DNA of 64,000 bases from Yoonia tamlensis (GTDB lineage Bacteria > Pseudomonadota > Alphaproteobacteria > Rhodobacterales > Rhodobacteraceae): the NCBI RefSeq assembly GCF_900115105.1, contig NZ_FOYP01000003.1:124001-188000 (forward strand). Reading direction: 5' to 3'. Shown here in pieces: positions 16,637 to 29,128 of this stretch; the stretch's first letter is position 1; every line of letters starts with the position of its first letter. A model generated the notes under the pieces. The model was not told the DNA's origin. It made no database searches and was given only the letters and a program-made list of their open reading frames with translations. The position numbers were made by a program, and so were the translations under genes.

Positions 16637-18323
16637 TGGCCACCCGCACAGGCGCAAGGCCTTCGTCAATCAGCACCAGATCCAGCCCCCTGTCCAGCTT
16701 GTCACGGATGCGCGCGGCATCCGTTTCGCTCGGGTTGAGCGACAAGGCACGATGCCATTGGAACCTGGCCTCGATGGTGCGGCCAACCGCCCAATAGACA
16801 TCGCCCAAATGGTCGTTCACCACCGGATCCACGGGCTCAAGCTCTGCCGCGCTTTCAAGCAGGCCAACCGCCTCTTCATAGCGGCGCAGCTGGAAAAGCA
16901 CCCAGCCAAGGCTGTCGATGATCGCCCCGCTGTCGGGTCGCGCATCTGCGGCTGTTTCCAGCATGCCCAGCGCCTCGTCCAGTTTTTCACCGCGTTCGAC
17001 AAGCGAATAACCCAGATAGTTCAGCACCTGCGGGTGATCGGGTTGCAACGCAAGGGCCGCGCGAAAATCGGCTTCGGCGGCGGGCCAATCATCGGTTTGG
17101 TGGCCACAAATGCCGCGCGTATAATAGATGAACCATTTGGCCGGACTATCATCAGGGTAAAGATCAAGCGCGCGTGTATAGGCCGTGATTGCTTCGCGGT
17201 ACTGGCTGTTCTGGCGCAATGTGTCGCCAAGGTTGGCAAAGACCTCTGGCATATCGGGGTGGCTGCGCGACAACGCGTCTAACACCTCGATCGCGGCATC
17301 AATGCGCCCGCCAGCCTGCAACACATCCGCGCGTCCCAGTTCGGCCGCATAAAATGCAGGGTCTTCGCGCGCGACACTTGTATAGACAGCGTTTGACAGT
17401 TCGTATTGTTCAAGGTTTTCAAGCAAGCTTGCGGTCATCAATGTGGCGGCCGAGTTTTCGGGCCACAGATCATGCGCGGCGCGCGCGAACATCAATGTAT
17501 AGGCATCGGGCGCATCACCCTGCACAGCGCCTGCAGTAACATGGTAAACCTCTGCGATCCCTTGTTGCGGCGTGGCCACCGCATCATAGGCCAGCGATTC
17601 CCCCTGCGAGAGAAGGCTGTGCATCTGCGCCAGTTCGGGATCCAGATTGGTGCCAAAGATCAGCGCAAGCATCTTTAATGCGTCATCATTGCGGTCCAGC
17701 TGGCTCAGGATCTGGATATGCGCGATGCCGCTATTGCGGTTATAACGCATGCCGCCCGCGACCCGAGACGTAAAAACCGCCTCTGCGCCTTCAAAATCGC
17801 CGACGGTCGCCAGCGCATAGGCCTTGTGGGTCATGCCATAGATCGCAAGCCCGTCCGTAGCAATGACACGGTCAAACGCGGCGCTTGCCTTGCCCATATC
17901 GCCCTGCCCCAGATGTGCCCAAGCCTGTGCAATGCCGTCGATTAGCGGGCTAATGCCGCGGCCCTGTTCCAGCGCCAGAAATACCCCGTCCCAATTATGT
18001 TCTTTGATATCAGCGACCTGTAACACAATATGCGCAACCTGACTGGGTAACCCCAAGTCAGCCATAGCCTGCGCGGGTGGCGCTGCCGCCTCCATCAAAC
18101 CAAGCGCGACATTGGCCGTCATGCTGAGTTCCAGCAAGGCTTCATTGCTTGGATCGGCAAGCAGACCTTTGGCCAGATAACGCGCACTGGTTGTAAAATC
18201 GCTGTCAAACACGGCCTGCCTGCCAGCCAGATATGCGCCAGCATCAGGTTCGGCGTGCAAGGCCCCGTGCGGCGACAAAAAGCTGGTCAGGGTGAGGGCG
18301 ACAAAAAAGACAGGTTTGAGCAA
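16623..18323 (-). CDS. Periplasmic TPR-repeat protein
   Basis: The 566-residue protein has a signal peptide (residues 1-24, ending ALHAE) followed by tetratricopeptide repeats through most of its length. The last repeats are regular: FANLGDTLRQNSQYREAI, AKWFIYYTRGICGHQTDDW, VLNYLGYSLVERGEKLDEAL, IIDSLGWVLFQLRRYEEAV and VNDHLGDVYWAVGR. This is a conserved alphaproteobacterial TPR protein that precedes ispE in related genomes. It is likely a scaffold for an envelope complex; no enzyme domain is present. The start follows a signal-peptide pattern and a weak ribosome site. Confidence 0.85.
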   Translation of the reverse strand: MLKPVFFVALTLTSFLSPHGALHAEPDAGAYLAGRQAVFDSDFTTSARYLAKGLLADPSNEALLELSMTANVALGLMEAAAPPAQAMADLGLPSQVAHIVLQVADIKEHNWDGVFLALEQGRGISPLIDGIAQAWAHLGQGDMGKASAAFDRVIATDGLAIYGMTHKAYALATVGDFEGAEAVFTSRVAGGMRYNRNSGIAHIQILSQLDRNDDALKMLALIFGTNLDPELAQMHSLLSQGESLAYDAVATPQQGIAEVYHVTAGAVQGDAPDAYTLMFARAAHDLWPENSAATLMTASLLENLEQYELSNAVYTSVAREDPAFYAAELGRADVLQAGGRIDAAIEVLDALSRSHPDMPEVFANLGDTLRQNSQYREAITAYTRALDLYPDDSPAKWFIYYTRGICGHQTDDWPAAEADFRAALALQPDHPQVLNYLGYSLVERGEKLDEALGMLETAADARPDSGAIIDSLGWVLFQLRRYEEAVGLLESAAELEPVDPVVNDHLGDVYWAVGRTIEARFQWHRALSLNPSETDAARIRDKLDRGLDLVLIDEGLAPVRVASGND

Positions 18324-18550
18324 GATTCAAATAGACCTTATTGGAGTTTCCTACACAGCCTATGCCGCCCTGCGCAGGCTTGCAAACACGTCCTCGTGAG
18401 GTTGGTAAATCGGTGCAAACTGTCGCGGGTAAACCTTGCTGCTGGCACAAGAAGACAGGCCATATCGGCCCGCCCGCTTGCCCTGCCAAGACTGCTCCGC
18501 TACGCCTATTACGTATGACGTTCCGCGTTTAGAGCGACACTACGCGACGA

Positions 18551-18579
18551 AGTGATTCGCAGTCAAGTGAGTGATTCGC
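18551..18579. repeat. Two direct repeats AGTGATTCGC with GANTC sites
   Basis: The ten-base unit AGTGATTCGC occurs at 18551-18560 and 18570-18579, a 19-base period. Each copy contains GATTC, the GANTC site of the alphaproteobacterial CcrM methylase. The pair lies in the 265-base gap between two minus-strand genes; the rest of that gap has no recognisable gene. Confidence 0.45.
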
Positions 18580-18588
18580 GCGTCGGCA

Positions 18589-19095
18589 TTAACTGACCGG
18601 TTCGTAAGTCCGGCAATAGGGATCAATCGGCACTGGGCTAACCAGAAACGGGGTATCGGGGGGCATGCCGCTTTCTTCGAGCCAGACACCGTTGAGACAA
18701 AAATCCTGCGCGTAATTGCCAAGGTTGAACCCGAACCCCGGATTGCCGCAGTCATCGGCGTCACCGCCCGCGTTCCATGCCTGCGTCACCCCAAGCCCCA
18801 GATCGCCGGGAGTGACGAAAACCTCGCGCTGCGGGTCATAGCGCAGCATCCAGCTTGTGCTGGCTGTGCGCCGCGCCATATCCCATTTCCCCAAAAGCGT
18901 GCCTTCTTGGTAACCGGCAATTTTGAACCGCGTCACGCTGGTTTCATCAATCAACGGCTGGTTCAGCGCGCTATCCATGATCGTCATCTGGCCGGTCATC
19001 GTATAGCCGTTCGATCCGGTCCAGCAGAAATAGAAATCTGCCGCCTGCGCCTGATTGGCGACCAGCGCGATGATGGCGGCGCCCGCGCGGATCAT
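18589..19095 (-). CDS. Secreted hypothetical protein
   Basis: The 168-residue protein has an N-terminal signal peptide ([18 protein letters not shown], cleavage before ADFYFCW). The mature part is rich in Gly and aromatic residues and has four cysteines (FCW, DDCG, DFCLN, YCRTYE). It has no recognised domain. The ATG at 19095 overlaps the folC stop codon as ATGA, so it is translated with folC. It may be an alphaproteobacteria-restricted periplasmic protein. Confidence 0.7.
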   Translation of the reverse strand: MIRAGAAIIALVANQAQAADFYFCWTGSNGYTMTGQMTIMDSALNQPLIDETSVTRFKIAGYQEGTLLGKWDMARRTASTSWMLRYDPQREVFVTPGDLGLGVTQAWNAGGDADDCGNPGFGFNLGNYAQDFCLNGVWLEESGMPPDTPFLVSPVPIDPYCRTYEPVS

Positions 19096-20366
19096 GCGCC
19101 ATTCTCGCGCATGACGTGGCCTGCAAGGTAAAGTGAGCCGCAAATAAGGATCCGCGCATCGGGCGCGCGGGCAGTGATATCGCGAATTGCATCCGCGACG
19201 CTGTCTGCAACTGTGGCCGGCATTCCGACCGCGCGCGCGGCTTTGGCCGTGTCATCCGCAGGGATCGTATTCTGTTCGTCCGGAATTGAAACGGCAGTCA
19301 ATGACGCGGCCACCTGCGCAAGCGGGGCAAGATAGCCCGCAATGTCTTTGGTGTTGAGCATCCCGCAAATCAGATGCGTTGGCCGCGCGGCTTGCTGTTG
19401 CAATGCCGCCGCCAATGCGCGCCCTGCGGCCGGATTATGCCCGCCATCAAGCCACAATTGTGCGGGGCTGGCCAGATCAACCAGTGGGCCCTTTGTCAGC
19501 CGCTCCATCCGCGCGGGCCAATAGGCTTGGGTCACCGCTGCCTCGCAGGCGGTATCGTCTTTGCCAAGCAGCCGCAGGGTCGCGATTGCAGCGCCCGCGT
19601 TCATGATCTGATGCGGGCCGGACAGATTGGGCAGTGGCAGGTCCAAAAGCCCGCGTTCATCCTGAAAAACCAGCCTGTCGTGTTCCGCCTGAACATGCCA
19701 ATGCTGGCCGTATGCATGCAATGGTGCGCCCAAGCGCGCGGCGACGGCTTCGATTACATCCATGCTTTCTGCGTGTTGCGGGCCAACAACGCAAGGCACG
19801 CCGCGCTTGATGATCCCCGCCTTTTCGCCCGCAATTTCTGCCAGCGTATCGCCCAAAAACTGCTGGTGGTCCAAATCAACGGGGGTGATCACGGTCGCCG
19901 CAGGGCGCTCAATCACATTGGTCGCATCCAAACGCCCGCCGAGCCCAACCTCGAGCAAGGTGTAATCTGCGGGCGTCTGCGCAAAGGCCAGAAGGCCCGC
20001 GACGGTCGTGATTTCAAAATAGGTGATCGGGTCAGTGCCGTTAACGCGGTAACATTGGTCCAGCACGGCTGTCAGCGCGTCTTCGGTAATCAGTTCACCT
20101 GCAAGCCTGATCCGTTCGTGGAACCGCGCCAGATGTGGCGAGGTATAGGCGTGGACAGATGATCCGCCCGCCTCTAGCCCCGCGCGGATCATCGCTTGGG
20201 TCGATCCTTTGCCGTTAGTGCCCGCCAGATGGATGACGGGCGGCAGGTTTTCATGAGGATTGCCCAGCTTATCCAGCAGGGTCCAAACGCGGTCGAGCGT
20301 CAGATCAATGACCTTGGGGTGCAAGGCCATCATCCGGTTCAGGATCACATCAGATCCGCTGCTCAC
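19092..20366 (-). CDS. folC: Bifunctional folylpolyglutamate synthase / dihydrofolate synthase
   Basis: The 424-residue Mur-ligase-family enzyme shows the ATP loop [20 protein letters not shown] (residues 46-65). [17 protein letters not shown] and the central [20 protein letters not shown] follow, then [11 protein letters not shown] in the C-terminal domain. It adds glutamate to dihydropteroate and to folates. The start is GTG, overlapping the accD stop (GTGA). The accD-folC order is widely conserved in bacteria. Confidence 0.94.
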   Translation of the reverse strand: MSSGSDVILNRMMALHPKVIDLTLDRVWTLLDKLGNPHENLPPVIHLAGTNGKGSTQAMIRAGLEAGGSSVHAYTSPHLARFHERIRLAGELITEDALTAVLDQCYRVNGTDPITYFEITTVAGLLAFAQTPADYTLLEVGLGGRLDATNVIERPAATVITPVDLDHQQFLGDTLAEIAGEKAGIIKRGVPCVVGPQHAESMDVIEAVAARLGAPLHAYGQHWHVQAEHDRLVFQDERGLLDLPLPNLSGPHQIMNAGAAIATLRLLGKDDTACEAAVTQAYWPARMERLTKGPLVDLASPAQLWLDGGHNPAAGRALAAALQQQAARPTHLICGMLNTKDIAGYLAPLAQVAASLTAVSIPDEQNTIPADDTAKAARAVGMPATVADSVADAIRDITARAPDARILICGSLYLAGHVMRENGA

Positions 20367-21283
20367 TTGGCGGGGTCCGCGGGCTTTGCTTCGGGCGCGG
20401 CCTCAGGGGCTGGCAGATCACCTTTGATCGGCGCCTCCAGACCCATCAGCATCCGCACGATGGTCACAAGTTCATCCTTGAGTTCAGGGCGCTTGGTGAC
20501 GCGGTCCAGCATGCCGTGGTCCAGCAGGTATTCGGCGCGCTGGAACCCTTCGGGCAGTTTTTCACCGATAGTCTGTTCGATCACGCGCGCACCGGCAAAG
20601 CCGATCAGCGCATTGGGTTCCGCAATCTGCACATCGCCCAACATCGCATAGGACGCGGTCACACCGCCCGTGGTCGGATGGGTCAGCACCACAATATAGG
20701 GCAGCCCTGCCTCTTTGAGCATCTGGACCGCAATCGTCGTGCGCGGCATTTGCATCAGGCCAAGAATACCTTCTTGCATCCGCGCGCCACCTGCTGCCGA
20801 AAACAGGATCAGCGGGCGGCCAAGTTCAATCGCGCGTTCAGCCGCGGCCACAATCGCATTGCCGACATACATCGACATAGAACCGCCCATGAACGAAAAG
20901 TCCTGCACAGCCACCACAACGGGGGTGCGGCCCATTTCACCTTCGGCGACCAGCATTGCATCTTTTTCGCCGGTCTTTTTGCGCGCTTCCTTGATACGAT
21001 CCGTGTATTTCTTCTGATCGCGGAAATGCAGCGGGTCCGCGACGGGTTCGGGCACCGCGACCTCGACATAGACGCCGCCGTCAAACATCGACACCAGACG
21101 ATCACGCGCGGAAATCGCCATGTGGTGATCGCAATTGGTGCACACATTCAGATTATCCGCCAGTTCGCGGTGAAACAGCATGGTTCCGCACTCTGTGCAC
21201 TTCGTCCACAGGTTTTCCGGCACCTCGCGGCGCGAAAACAGCGAATTGATTGTCGGACGGACGTAGTTGGTGATCCAGTTCAT
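20363..21283 (-). CDS. accD: Acetyl-CoA carboxylase carboxyltransferase subunit beta
   Basis: The 306-residue protein starts [20 protein letters not shown]. It has the N-terminal four-cysteine zinc ribbon (CTEC ... CTNC, residues 28-50) and the crotonase-fold carboxyltransferase core. Core motifs include [19 protein letters not shown] and [11 protein letters not shown]. It joins AccA to make malonyl-CoA for fatty-acid synthesis. The chosen ATG follows AAAGG; the frame continues upstream without family similarity. The Pro/Ala-rich tail ([15 protein letters not shown]) is probably disordered. Confidence 0.95.
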   Translation of the reverse strand: MNWITNYVRPTINSLFSRREVPENLWTKCTECGTMLFHRELADNLNVCTNCDHHMAISARDRLVSMFDGGVYVEVAVPEPVADPLHFRDQKKYTDRIKEARKKTGEKDAMLVAEGEMGRTPVVVAVQDFSFMGGSMSMYVGNAIVAAAERAIELGRPLILFSAAGGARMQEGILGLMQMPRTTIAVQMLKEAGLPYIVVLTHPTTGGVTASYAMLGDVQIAEPNALIGFAGARVIEQTIGEKLPEGFQRAEYLLDHGMLDRVTKRPELKDELVTIVRMLMGLEAPIKGDLPAPEAAPEAKPADPAK

Positions 21284-21366
21284 TTGCGCGCCTTTTAAAG
21301 TGTTCTCTCTCAAATATGACGGGGCGTCACGAAATGCAATCAATGCCGCGCAAAACGGCAGGCATG

Positions 21367-22272
21367 TCACCGCCGTATTGCGATCCTTGCGGCGAGCCAC
21401 ATGACAAATACGGACAGGCCGCGCAGCGCGACAAGCCAAGCTGTCGCAGGCGTGGCAAGCGCCTCCAGCCCGTCGCTATAGATCGCGGGGTCCTCGTAGG
21501 GGAACAAGAACAGCGCAACCCCGCTGCCTGGCCAGCCGGCAATGGCATAAAGCAGAATCGCAAAGGCATTATTTGCCAGATGCAGCCCGATTGCCGGCCC
21601 CAAATTGCCCGCGCGCGCGGTCAGATCGGCGCAAGCCACCCCGAGCATGGTTGCCCATAGCGCCCAGATCGCCCCTTCGGCGGGCCCTTGTCCGTTCCAG
21701 TAGTGCAATGATCCGAACAAAACCGACGGGATACCCATCCACACCCAACGCCGCCGCGACAGGCAGGCAAGCTGCTGCTGTAGATAGCCGCGAAACATCA
21801 GCTCTTCGGTGCCGACCTGCACCAAGAGCACCGCCAAAGTGATTGGAATCAGCAGCACCCAACCCGCAAAGCCGCGCATCTGCGCGATGCTCAGGTCGTA
21901 CCATGGCGGCAACAACTCTTGCGCGCCCAAAACGGCCGCAACAGCCAGCCCGACCGCGATAAGGTCCTGCCTTGTCGCGTGCTTTGGCCCGATAAGCGAC
22001 CAGAACCCGCGACCGTGCATCAGGTTCACCAACATCACCAATCCGGCCCCGCCGATCCCGAAGGTCAAGAATTGCAGCAACGTCCCAAAGGCCGAAACCC
22101 ATGTGATATATGCCTCTTGTGCCTCGAGACCTGTCAAAAACACAAATGTGATATCGGACGATAGTGCAAAAATCAGCTCAAAGCCGACCACCACAAGCAC
22201 CACACGCCACAGTTGTGGCGCGCGGGCGGCGGGTTGGAAAAATGCTCGGTGATGCGGGTAAGGGTCAGACAT
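21367..22272 (-). CDS. CPBP-family intramembrane metalloprotease
   Basis: The protein has about 301 residues and seven or eight membrane helices. The family motifs are [13 protein letters not shown] near 163 (Glu-Glu-x3-Arg), [10 protein letters not shown] near 191 and the late HLANNAFAI. Such CAAX-like proteases (Abi/Rce1 fold) cleave inside or near membranes; substrates are mostly unknown. Start candidates lie at 22272 and 22281, nine bases apart, neither with a strong ribosome site. The gene is divergent from ilvD with a 106-base gap between the starts. Confidence 0.82.
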   Translation of the reverse strand: MSDPYPHHRAFFQPAARAPQLWRVVLVVVGFELIFALSSDITFVFLTGLEAQEAYITWVSAFGTLLQFLTFGIGGAGLVMLVNLMHGRGFWSLIGPKHATRQDLIAVGLAVAAVLGAQELLPPWYDLSIAQMRGFAGWVLLIPITLAVLLVQVGTEELMFRGYLQQQLACLSRRRWVWMGIPSVLFGSLHYWNGQGPAEGAIWALWATMLGVACADLTARAGNLGPAIGLHLANNAFAILLYAIAGWPGSGVALFLFPYEDPAIYSDGLEALATPATAWLVALRGLSVFVMWLAARIAIRR

Positions 22273-22378
22273 GCGGGACATTAGGCCGCGCATCTACGGG
22301 CCTGCAAGCGCAGTTCTAACTTGCGTCACCCGCGCCCAACTTTTAGACCTTGCGCAACTGTTCCCGGGAGATAAGCCA

Positions 22379-24112
22379 ATGCTTAAAGGCAAAGCCGACA
22401 AAACCAACCTACCCAGCCGCCACGTCACCGAAGGCCCAAGCCGCGCGCCGCACCGGTCGTATTTCTATGCGATGGGTCTGGACGAAGACGATATTGCGCA
22501 GCCATTCGTTGGCGTTGCGACCTGCTGGAACGAAGCCGCGCCCTGTAACATTTCCCTGAACCGTCAGGCGCAAGCTGTGAAACTGGGCGTCAAGGCCGCC
22601 AATGGCACGCCGCGCGAATTCACCACCATCACTGTCACAGACGGCATCGCGATGGGCCACGAAGGCATGCGGTCGTCGCTGGCATCGCGCGAAGCGATTG
22701 CCGACACTGTTGAACTCACCATGCGCGGCCACTGCTATGACGCGATTGTGGGTCTTGCGGGCTGTGACAAATCCCTGCCCGGCATGATGATGGCGATGGT
22801 GCGTTTGAACACGCCGTCCGTGTTCATCTATGGCGGGTCGATCCTTCCGGGCCGGTTAAATGGCAAAGACGTCACCGTGCAGGACGTGTTCGAGGCTGTT
22901 GGCCAGCACCAAGCGGGCAATATGTCGGATGCCGAGCTTGAAATTCTGGAACGTGTCGCCTGCCCGTCTGCGGGTGCCTGTGGTGGTCAGTTTACCGCCA
23001 ACACAATGGCTTGCGTGTCCGAAGCCATCGGTCTTGCACTGATGAATTCATCCGGCGCCCCTGCCCCCTATGAAAGCCGCGACCAATATGGTGAGGCGTC
23101 CGGTCAGGCCGTCATGAACCTGATCGCCAAAAACATCCGCGCACGTGACATTGTCACCCGCAAATCGCTGGAAAATGCGGCCCGTGTTGTTGCCTGTACT
23201 GGCGGGTCCACCAACGCAGGTCTGCACCTGCCCGCAATCGCGCACGAAGCCGGCATTGATTTCGACCTGTTCGATGTTTGCGACATTTTCCACGACACCC
23301 CTTATTTTGTAGACCTCAAGCCGGGTGGACAATATGTTGCCAAAGACCTTTACGAGGCCGGCGGTGTTCCCGTTGTTCTGAAAGAATTGCGCAAGGCAGG
23401 TCTGATCCACGAAGACTGCATGACCGCAACAGGCCGGACCATGGGCGAAGAGCTGGACATGATCAAAGGCGAAGCTGACAACAAAGTCATCTATTCCGTC
23501 GAAAACCCGATCACAAAAACCGGCGGTGTTGTTGGCCTGAAAGGCAACGTCGCCCCCGAAGGCGCGATTGTTAAGGTCGCCGGCATGGCAACCCAAGAAC
23601 AAACATTCGTTGGCCCAGCCCGTGTATTTGAATGCGAAGAAGACGCATTTGAAGCCGTCAAAGCCCGCAAATACGAAGAAGGCGAAGTGCTGGTCATCCG
23701 CAATGAAGGCCCCGCAGGCGGCCCGGGTATGCGCGAAATGCTATCCACAACAGCGGCGCTGTCCGGCCAAGGTATGGGCAAGAAAGTCGCGCTGATCACC
23801 GACGGTCGTTTTTCTGGTGCGACACGCGGGTTCTGCGTGGGTCACGTCGGCCCAGAGGCCGCGCATGGCGGCCCGATTGCCCTGCTGCAAGACGGTGACG
23901 TGATCACCATCAACGCGATCACCGGCGAACTGTCTGTCGATCTGACCGATGATGTTCTGGCCGAACGCAAGGCAAACTGGACAGGTGCAAAACCAACGAT
24001 CTATGCCTCTGGCGCGCTTTGGAAATATGCGCAGTTGGTCGGATCGACCCGTCTTGGGGCGGTCACCCACCCCGGTGCGAAAGATGAAAAACACATCTAT
24101 ATGGACCTGTAA
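22379..24112 (+). CDS. ilvD: Dihydroxy-acid dehydratase
   Basis: This 577-residue enzyme of valine/isoleucine (and pantothenate) synthesis dehydrates 2,3-dihydroxy-3-methyl acids. Iron-sulfur ligands are visible in [18 protein letters not shown] and [15 protein letters not shown], and the C-terminal [20 protein letters not shown] carries the catalytic-site segment. The ATG at 22379 follows GGGAG. An upstream frame to 22271 is read through the promoter region of the divergent protease gene and is not family-like. Confidence 0.95.
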   Translation: MLKGKADKTNLPSRHVTEGPSRAPHRSYFYAMGLDEDDIAQPFVGVATCWNEAAPCNISLNRQAQAVKLGVKAANGTPREFTTITVTDGIAMGHEGMRSSLASREAIADTVELTMRGHCYDAIVGLAGCDKSLPGMMMAMVRLNTPSVFIYGGSILPGRLNGKDVTVQDVFEAVGQHQAGNMSDAELEILERVACPSAGACGGQFTANTMACVSEAIGLALMNSSGAPAPYESRDQYGEASGQAVMNLIAKNIRARDIVTRKSLENAARVVACTGGSTNAGLHLPAIAHEAGIDFDLFDVCDIFHDTPYFVDLKPGGQYVAKDLYEAGGVPVVLKELRKAGLIHEDCMTATGRTMGEELDMIKGEADNKVIYSVENPITKTGGVVGLKGNVAPEGAIVKVAGMATQEQTFVGPARVFECEEDAFEAVKARKYEEGEVLVIRNEGPAGGPGMREMLSTTAALSGQGMGKKVALITDGRFSGATRGFCVGHVGPEAAHGGPIALLQDGDVITINAITGELSVDLTDDVLAERKANWTGAKPTIYASGALWKYAQLVGSTRLGAVTHPGAKDEKHIYMDL

Positions 24113-24728
24113 GCGCGTGCTGCGTCAGGTTGCTTGTTTGGTCGGGGTGCTGGCAATTGCTGCTTGCACCCCTGTTACCACACAAGATTCGATGGTTTTC
24201 ACAGATAGCAATATCATCGCGCAAGCCCCGACAGGCTATTGCGTTGATGGCGCTGCAAGCAATCCTGAAACGGGATTTGCGGTGCTCGCACTTTGCGCGA
24301 CCTTGCAAGGTGGCGGCGCCATACCAAGCACAGCAGCCGTTGCGACGATCCAGATTGGCGCCGCAAACTCTGGCATGGTTGCTGGCGGTGAAACCGCGCT
24401 TCGCGACTTTTTGGAAAGCGATGCGGGCGCCGCATTGCTAAGCGGGTCCGGCGATAGCAGCACCATCAGCGTAGTCGATGCACAATCGTCGCGGGGGCGC
24501 GTTACCGTGAACTTTAGCGATAGTGCGCCGCACAGCATGCCTGGTTTGCAATCCCACGAATGGCGCGCATTCAAAGACATCAACGGGCGGCTTGTGACGG
24601 TGGCGCTGCGCGGGCTTGCCACTGCGCCGCTTGACGAAAGCACGGGCATCTGGTTGCTCAATGCGATTACCACCGGAATATCCCCCGTCGTATTCGCACA
24701 AACCGACGCGCAATCATCTGAATCCTAG
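24084..24728 (+). CDS. Putative lipoprotein of unknown function
   Basis: The 214-residue protein begins [15 protein letters not shown] and has a lipobox VLAIAAC, so the mature protein should start at the acylated cysteine near residue 28. The remainder has a regular alternation of hydrophobic and small residues, with [24 protein letters not shown] containing two more cysteines. No domain is recognised. It overlaps the ilvD end by 29 bases and may be read from the ilvD transcript; a GTG at 24117 just after ilvD is an alternative start that would shorten the signal. Confidence 0.65.
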   Translation: MKNTSIWTCKRVLRQVACLVGVLAIAACTPVTTQDSMVFTDSNIIAQAPTGYCVDGAASNPETGFAVLALCATLQGGGAIPSTAAVATIQIGAANSGMVAGGETALRDFLESDAGAALLSGSGDSSTISVVDAQSSRGRVTVNFSDSAPHSMPGLQSHEWRAFKDINGRLVTVALRGLATAPLDESTGIWLLNAITTGISPVVFAQTDAQSSES

Positions 24729-24769
24729 CCGCAATTGTGCTAGGGTTTGCGCGCAACCAAGGGCAGCAC

Positions 24770-25543
24770 ATGGCAATGAACCCGAATTCTTTCATAGGAC
24801 GGACTATCCAACGTGTTTCCCATGCGCGCTGGGCCAAGGCTGCGCGTCGTGCAAACCGCACCGAACTTACCCAGCTGCGCATGCTACGGCAAAATGCACG
24901 GCAGCTGTTGGGCCCGTTACAAGAATTGAGCCAAATCGCCGAGACCCGTCTGGCGCGGCCCCGCATTGGGTCAACAACCTTTGCAAGACCCGTTGGCACG
25001 GATTGGTCGTGGCGGCCGATGGCGTGGCGGGCTGCGTTGCCGCAGCGCGGCTTGTCTCCGGCGCAAAACAAGGCCCGCATGGGCGATGAAATCGGCATTT
25101 TCCACGATTGCAAACGCCCTGAAATCACGCTTAGCCAGCAGCGCAATCTTGGCGGCGATGATCTTGCGGCATACGGGCTCGGGCTTGAAGTTTTTCATTT
25201 TGACGGCCGTTTTTTGTCGCTGGTCATCGACCTGCCCGCCGAAGCGAGCGTCGGGCTCAAGAAACGGCATATCCTACGGCTTAGCGCTGTCATCGACCGC
25301 GAAGTGCCGATCAATATCTACGCGCGGCTGAACGTCAAGAACGGGCCAAACACCGAACAATCATTGCTGATGCTCTCTGACACCCAGCGCGAAACATCCG
25401 CCGAATTCGATCTGGCCTACACCCAGTTGAACGAAGCACGCACCGAAAAGATCTGGATTGATCTGCTGTTTGAAGACCCGCATATGAACAAAATTACAAT
25501 CCGCGATATCAATATCTGCCGCTTTCCGCGCGCCGAAATCTAG
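24770..25543 (+). CDS. DUF6478 family protein
   Basis: The 257-residue protein is typical of Rhodobacteraceae. It has an N-terminal basic helical part (MRMLRQNARQLLG-like residues) and then the conserved block GTDWSWRPMAWRAALPQRG. IFHDCKRPEITLSQQRNL, FHFDGRFLSLVIDLPAEA and FARLNVKNGPNTEQ-like segments follow, ending LLFEDPHMNKITIRDINI. I recognise this as the DUF6478 family; its function is unknown. The ATG at 24770 has AAGGG upstream; a second ATG six bases later is possible. It is followed after 19 bases by another small conserved gene on the same strand. Confidence 0.78.
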   Translation: MAMNPNSFIGRTIQRVSHARWAKAARRANRTELTQLRMLRQNARQLLGPLQELSQIAETRLARPRIGSTTFARPVGTDWSWRPMAWRAALPQRGLSPAQNKARMGDEIGIFHDCKRPEITLSQQRNLGGDDLAAYGLGLEVFHFDGRFLSLVIDLPAEASVGLKKRHILRLSAVIDREVPINIYARLNVKNGPNTEQSLLMLSDTQRETSAEFDLAYTQLNEARTEKIWIDLLFEDPHMNKITIRDINICRFPRAEI

Positions 25544-25562
25544 CCTTTGAAAAGGACTCGTC

Positions 25563-25931
25563 ATGGCAACCTATACGCTCACGAAAACACGGCAGATCGC
25601 AGGTGTTTGGGAAGGTGTTTTGACAGGGGCAGGCAGTGATGCGCCCGAACTTCGCGTCACCCATCAGGGCGCGCCCGTGCCCGGGCTGTCGTTGCAGCAC
25701 GATCCGGCAAAAAGCCAATGGCACGTCGGCGTGCCGATCCCTGCCGAACTGATCAGTGACGGTATCCAGACTTTTGTGATTAGCGATGCAAGCGGGCACA
25801 CATTGGCCAGCTTTGCGTTGCTCTCGGGCGAGGCGCTCGCCGAAGACATCCGCGCCGAAGTAGACCTGCTGCGCGCCGAGCTGGACCTGCTCAAATCCGC
25901 GTTTCGGGCGCATTGTAACGACCGCGCCTAG
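25563..25931 (+). CDS. Conserved hypothetical protein
   Basis: The 122-residue soluble protein starts MATYTLTKTRQIAGVWEGVL. It has a beta-rich N-terminal part with SQWHVGVPIPAELISDG in the middle and a C-terminal amphipathic helix (AEVDLLRAELDLLKSAFRAH), likely a coiled coil for dimerisation. AAAGGA lies upstream of the start. It follows the DUF6478 gene closely, and the two are probably co-transcribed. Its end overlaps the convergent membrane-protein gene by four bases. Function unknown. Confidence 0.7.
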   Translation: MATYTLTKTRQIAGVWEGVLTGAGSDAPELRVTHQGAPVPGLSLQHDPAKSQWHVGVPIPAELISDGIQTFVISDASGHTLASFALLSGEALAEDIRAEVDLLRAELDLLKSAFRAHCNDRA

Positions 25932-26791
25932 CGTTTCTTTTGCATCCGCGCTTGGCGTAGGGCCCGAATGTCATCTGTGCTCACTTTTGGCGGGGCGTGT
26001 TGCGCGGCCCGTTGCACGGCGGTTTGTGCAACATAGTCTTCCCATGTCAGCACCGCGGTTGCGAAATACCAGCTTGACGCCCATGCCATGATCAACGTCC
26101 CGCGCAAAGCGGTCCAAGGCGCAAAATCGGTTTGAAACGGAATGTTTTCACCCGCTGATAGGGCCATCACGGCGCCAACCATCAGGCCAAGGAATGTCCA
26201 GATTTCGCCAAAGAACGAAAACAAATGACCGCTGAACATCCAAACCGCCATCACAAAGCTGAGGCTAATCGCGCCACGGCCAAACCCGGCGAAGGCCCGA
26301 TAATCCCAGCCACCCCGCCCCGTTGACGCCGCCGCCGCCGTCATAGGCACCGCAAACGCGGCCGTCGTGATCGCGACAGGGGCCAGAAAGCCGATCAAAA
26401 GCGCGCTCCAAACTGGCGACACGCCAAACACTCCTGCAAAAAGCCCCAATGGGTTAATCGTGAACCCGGCCAACGTGATTATCCAGATCAGTGCCGCCAT
26501 AAACAGGTTCACCAAAACACCGACAACTAGGAAAATGACACTGTAATAAAGACAGATTGTGAACACCGTGCCTGCCGCTATCGGCTGCGTATGCCCGCGC
26601 GCAAATAGCGCGCAGCGTATTCCCGCAATGCTGAGCCAGATGCTCACCATGCCGGGGACAAGCCAGCCGACGAAAGGCAAGATACTAAAGAGCGATAGGA
26701 TCAGCGCGCCGATGCCAAGAAATGGTAGCAAAATCAGGTAGCGCCAAAAAGTTGAAACAGAAAGTGGAAGTGCTTTGATAAATATGAACAT
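25928..26791 (-). CDS. Hypothetical multi-pass membrane protein
   Basis: The 287-residue protein begins MFIFIKALPLSVSTFWRYLI and has about seven hydrophobic segments between residues 12 and 255. A charged C-terminal tail of about 30 residues (STDDIRALRQARMQKKR) follows, probably cytoplasmic. No transporter or enzyme motif is seen. The 171-base region upstream contains the fadH promoter in the opposite direction. Confidence 0.65.
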   Translation of the reverse strand: MFIFIKALPLSVSTFWRYLILLPFLGIGALILSLFSILPFVGWLVPGMVSIWLSIAGIRCALFARGHTQPIAAGTVFTICLYYSVIFLVVGVLVNLFMAALIWIITLAGFTINPLGLFAGVFGVSPVWSALLIGFLAPVAITTAAFAVPMTAAAASTGRGGWDYRAFAGFGRGAISLSFVMAVWMFSGHLFSFFGEIWTFLGLMVGAVMALSAGENIPFQTDFAPWTALRGTLIMAWASSWYFATAVLTWEDYVAQTAVQRAAQHAPPKVSTDDIRALRQARMQKKR

Positions 26792-26911
26792 GTATATTAT
26801 GTAAGCATAGCTGACCTATTTTCAAGGGTGACGCACACTTTATGGTTGCGCCCAACCCTTTCGGCAATTGAAAATAAGCAGCGAACCCGTACCTATTACG
26901 CCACGTCCTAG

Positions 26912-28987
<2,076 letters not shown>

Positions 28988-28994
28988 CTTATGA

Positions 28995-29026
28995 GCGATA
29001 ATCGGCTTGAAACAAGCAATTATCGC
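28995..29026 (+). terminator. Stem-loop after fadH
   Basis: Outer arms GCGATAAT (28995-29002) and ATTATCGC (29019-29026) enclose an inner hairpin GCTTG-AAA-CAAGC (29005-29017). It begins seven bases after the fadH stop. There is no T-tract, so it may protect the 3' end or act as a weak terminator. Confidence 0.55.
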
Positions 29027-29128
29027 GCAATAAATCTATGCGTTCCCCGAATTTGCCAGCCATTTGACCCATTCCCGCCCGATTTCTAACGCACAAACAC
29101 ATGAGCCTTTTGAAATTTGGGAATGTGC

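Noticed and set aside
18341..18532. A 63-codon plus-strand frame, MEFPTQ...
   Set aside because: It has no good ribosome site, is Cys/Pro/Arg-rich without structure and covers a promoter-like gap; I do not call it a gene.
24724..24744. CCTAGC and GCTAGG arms between the lipoprotein and DUF6478 genes
   Set aside because: The stem has only six bases with a nine-base loop, overlaps the stop codon and is followed by no T-tract.
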